Source: Burkholderiaceae bacterium (lineage in GTDB: Bacteria; Pseudomonadota; Gammaproteobacteria; Burkholderiales; Burkholderiaceae_C). From it: a stretch of 7,493 nt of DNA. Made by a program: the position numbers and the translations under genes. Every line of letters begins with the position of its first letter. Position 1 is the stretch's first letter. The notes under the pieces are model-generated. The model was given only the letters and a program-made list of their open reading frames with translations. It had not been told where the DNA came from and ran no database searches. Positions 4,416 through 7,493 of the stretch are shown in pieces. The stretch covers positions 1 through 7,493 of the forward strand of contig JAGOBT010000144.1 in the NCBI GenBank assembly GCA_017999135.1, read 5' to 3'.

Positions 4416-6413
4416 TCATCCTTTCAGCAGCTTGGCTTCGGCCAGTGACAGCGGCTCGGGCAGGCCCGACAGCACCAGCGTGTCGCCCGCAGACAGCACC
4501 AGCCGGTCGTGCGCGTCCACCACCCGCCCGCTGGCCTGCCGCACGCTGACCACCTGCACGCCGATGGCATGCAGCGCCTGGTCGCCCAGCGGCTGGCCCA
4601 CGCAGGCGGCAGCCACCGGCAGCGGCACGGTGTTCAGCCGGGCCTGGTTGCGGTCGTCGGCGGTGTCGTCGTCGGCGCCGTGGAAGTAGCCGCGCAGCAG
4701 GTGGTAGCGCTTGTCGCGCGCATCCCGCGTGATGCGGATCACCCGCTGCATCGGCACGCCCACCAGCGCCAGCGCCTGGGCGGCCAGCATCAGGCTGCCC
4801 TCGATGGCCTCGGGCACCACCTCGGTGGCGCCGGCGTCGCGCAGGCGCTCCAGGTCGGTGTCGTCGATGGTGCGCACGATCACCGGCACCTTGGGCGCGT
4901 GCTCGCGCACCAGCTGCAGGATCTTCAGCGCCGACGGCGTGTCGTGGTAGCTGACCACCACCGCGCTGGCGCGCGCCAGGCCAGCGGCCATCAGGCTGGG
5001 CAGGCGCGCCGCGTCGCCAAACACCACGCTCTGGCCGGCGGCCGCGGCCTGGCGCACCCGGTCGGGGTCCAGGTCCAGCGCCATGTACGGGATGGCCTCC
5101 TGCGTCAGCAGGCGCGCCAGGTTCTGCCCGCTGCGGCCGTAGCCGGCGATGATCACGTGCGCCTCGGTCTTGATGGCCTTCTTGGCGATGGTGGTCAGCT
5201 GCACCGACTGCATCAGCCATTCACTGGCCGACAGCTTCATCACCACCCAGTTGCTGTGCATCACGATGAACGGCGCGGCCAGCATCGACAGCACCATGCA
5301 GGCCAGCACCGGGCTGACCCACTGCGCATCGACCAGGCCGCGCTCGGCGCCCAGCGTCAGCAGCACGAAGCCGAATTCACCCGCCTGCGCCAGATACAGC
5401 CCGGTGCGGATGGCCACCCCCGGCGATGCGCGGAACAGCCAGGCCAGCACCGCCACCAGCGTGCCCTTGATCGCCAGCGGGCCGATGCTCAGCAGCAGCA
5501 CCAGCCCCCACTGGTCGATCACCGGCCGCCAGTCCAGCTTCATGCCGATGGTGATGAAGAACAGCCCCAGCAGCACGTCGTGGAACGGCCGGATGTCGGT
5601 CTCCACCTGGTGCTTGAACTCGGTCTCGGCCACCAGCATGCCGGCGACGAACGCGCCCAGCGCCAGGCTCAGCCCGGCATGCTCGGTCAGCCAGGCCAGG
5701 CCCAGGGTGATCAGCAGCAGGTTCAGCACGAAGAGCTCTTCGCTCTTGCGCCGCGCCACCAGGGTGAGCCACCAGCGCATCACCCGTTGGCCGCCCACCA
5801 GCAGCAGCGTCAGCAGCACCGTGGCCTTCAGCAGCGCCAGGCCCAGGGCCCAGGCCATGTCCTCGCCGCTGCTGCCCAGGGCCGGGATCAGCACCAGCAG
5901 CGGCACCACGGCCAGGTCCTGGAACAGCAGCACGCCCATCACCCGGCGGCCGTGCTCGCTTTCCATCTCCAGCCGCTCGGCCATCAACTTGACGACGATG
6001 GCGGTCGACGACATCGCCATGGCCGAGCCCAGCACGATGGCGCCCTGCCAGCCCAGCTGCCACTGCACGCCCACCCATGCGTAGATCAACGTCAGCAGCA
6101 GGTTGCCCGCCAGCGCGCCCAGCACGGTGAGCACCACTTGTGACAGCCCCAGCCCGAACACCAGCGTGCGCATGCTGCGCAGCTTGGGCAGGTTGAATTC
6201 CAGCCCGATCACGAACATCAGGAACACCACGCCGAACTCGGCCAGGTACTTCACGCCGGCGGTGTCCTTGGCCAGCGCCAGTGCGTTGGGGCCGATCAGC
6301 ACGCCCACGGCCAGGTAACCCAGCATCGGTGGCAGCTTCAGCAGCCGGCACCCCACCACACCCAGCACCGCGGCCACGAGGTACAGCAAGACGAGTTCAA
6401 GGGTGGTGGCCAT
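4416..6413 (-). CDS. KefB/KefC-type monovalent cation:proton antiporter (CPA2 family)
   Basis: A 665-aa inner-membrane exchanger, probably K+ or Na+ for H+. Residues about 1-385 are the Na+/H+ exchanger domain with a dozen or so hydrophobic segments. They include the paired polar motif Gln165-Asp166 in [11 protein letters not shown], an HxxExDIxPF segment (268-277) like the Kef regulatory loop, and QAGEFGFV (343-350). A cytosolic RCK/TrkA-N Rossmann domain follows (about 418-535: [10 protein letters not shown] with Gly424, Gly426 and Gly429, then LDLDPDR and [13 protein letters not shown]). A TrkA-C-like domain (about 590-655) closes the protein. Nucleotide binding is therefore likely; glutathione gating, as in E. 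coli KefB/KefC, is unproven here, so no symbol is given. ATG at 6413 has AGGA 4 nt upstream. It overlaps the alternative apt start by ATGA and is divergent from kdsD. The same neighbourhood is familiar from Burkholderiales. Confidence 0.93.
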   Translation of the reverse strand: MATTLELVLLYLVAAVLGVVGCRLLKLPPMLGYLAVGVLIGPNALALAKDTAGVKYLAEFGVVFLMFVIGLEFNLPKLRSMRTLVFGLGLSQVVLTVLGALAGNLLLTLIYAWVGVQWQLGWQGAIVLGSAMAMSSTAIVVKLMAERLEMESEHGRRVMGVLLFQDLAVVPLLVLIPALGSSGEDMAWALGLALLKATVLLTLLLVGGQRVMRWWLTLVARRKSEELFVLNLLLITLGLAWLTEHAGLSLALGAFVAGMLVAETEFKHQVETDIRPFHDVLLGLFFITIGMKLDWRPVIDQWGLVLLLSIGPLAIKGTLVAVLAWLFRASPGVAIRTGLYLAQAGEFGFVLLTLGAERGLVDAQWVSPVLACMVLSMLAAPFIVMHSNWVVMKLSASEWLMQSVQLTTIAKKAIKTEAHVIIAGYGRSGQNLARLLTQEAIPYMALDLDPDRVRQAAAAGQSVVFGDAARLPSLMAAGLARASAVVVSYHDTPSALKILQLVREHAPKVPVIVRTIDDTDLERLRDAGATEVVPEAIEGSLMLAAQALALVGVPMQRVIRITRDARDKRYHLLRGYFHGADDDTADDRNQARLNTVPLPVAAACVGQPLGDQALHAIGVQVVSVRQASGRVVDAHDRLVLSAGDTLVLSGLPEPLSLAEAKLLKG

Positions 6414-6432
6414 GCCGTCCTGGGTGGGCGCC

Positions 6433-6438
6433 TAGAAT
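6433..6438 (+). promoter_or_regulatory. Possible -10 element for kdsD in the divergent intergenic region
   Basis: TAGAAT (five of six -10 positions) lies in the only AT-richer patch of the 88-bp gap between the antiporter and kdsD. Transcription would start near 6445, giving a leader of about 57 nt. No recognisable -35 box is found 16-18 bp upstream, so activation or a degenerate -35 would be needed. I see no convincing promoter for the antiporter on the other strand. Confidence 0.3.
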
Positions 6439-6501
6439 CAATTTCACAGTCCTTCATCCTAAGCCAGCCCCTGGCCGCATCCCCTGGCGCGCTGGATCCT
6501 C

Positions 6502-7493
<992 letters not shown>

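Noticed and set aside
3847..5220. 457-aa minus-strand frame including apt
   Set aside because: Only its last 190 residues resemble a protein. The rest is an Ala/Gly/Arg-rich shadow of the antiporter gene; apt starts at 4413 or 4419.
4509..6143. 544-aa plus-strand frame opposite the antiporter
   Set aside because: It is rich in Gln, His and Arg with no recognisable domain, as expected for the complement of a Leu- and Ala-rich membrane protein gene.

Overview
The window is GC-rich and densely coded, with frequent GTG/TTG starts. It looks like a betaproteobacterial chromosome. The closest guess is a Burkholderiales member of the Rubrivivax/Ideonella/Leptothrix type, from base composition and from the kdsD / CPA2 antiporter / apt neighbourhood. 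That taxonomic call is inference; no marker gene is present.

Left part (about 1-2976): one end of an integrated element that continues off the left edge. All genes read rightwards: an unrecognised protein with a C-terminal helix-turn-helix (open at the left edge), an AlpA-family regulator, a small protein joining a MerR-like helix-turn-helix to a Cys4 zinc-ribbon-like region, and a tyrosine recombinase with all its catalytic residues. The last three genes lie 3 and 4 nt apart and behave as one operon. A bulged hairpin and a ribosome-site-masking inverted repeat precede alpA. A 19-bp palindrome and a 12-bp tandem repeat nested in an inverted repeat follow the integrase, where an attachment site would be expected.

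Right part (about 2977-7493): ordinary chromosome. A CPBP-family membrane protease gene (+) meets the end of apt (-) with no spacer. apt (adenine salvage) sits in an operon, with an ATGA junction, behind a KefB/KefC-like cation:proton antiporter (-). That operon diverges from kdsD (+), the arabinose-5-phosphate isomerase of Kdo/lipopolysaccharide synthesis, which runs off the right edge just short of its C-terminus.

The most interesting part is the alpA / HTH-zinc / integrase module. The two small DNA-binding proteins are candidates for controlling integration versus excision. They are encoded in the same reading frame, separated by a single amber codon plus one sense codon. No gap without a gene exceeds about 200 bases; the largest is 2864-3060.
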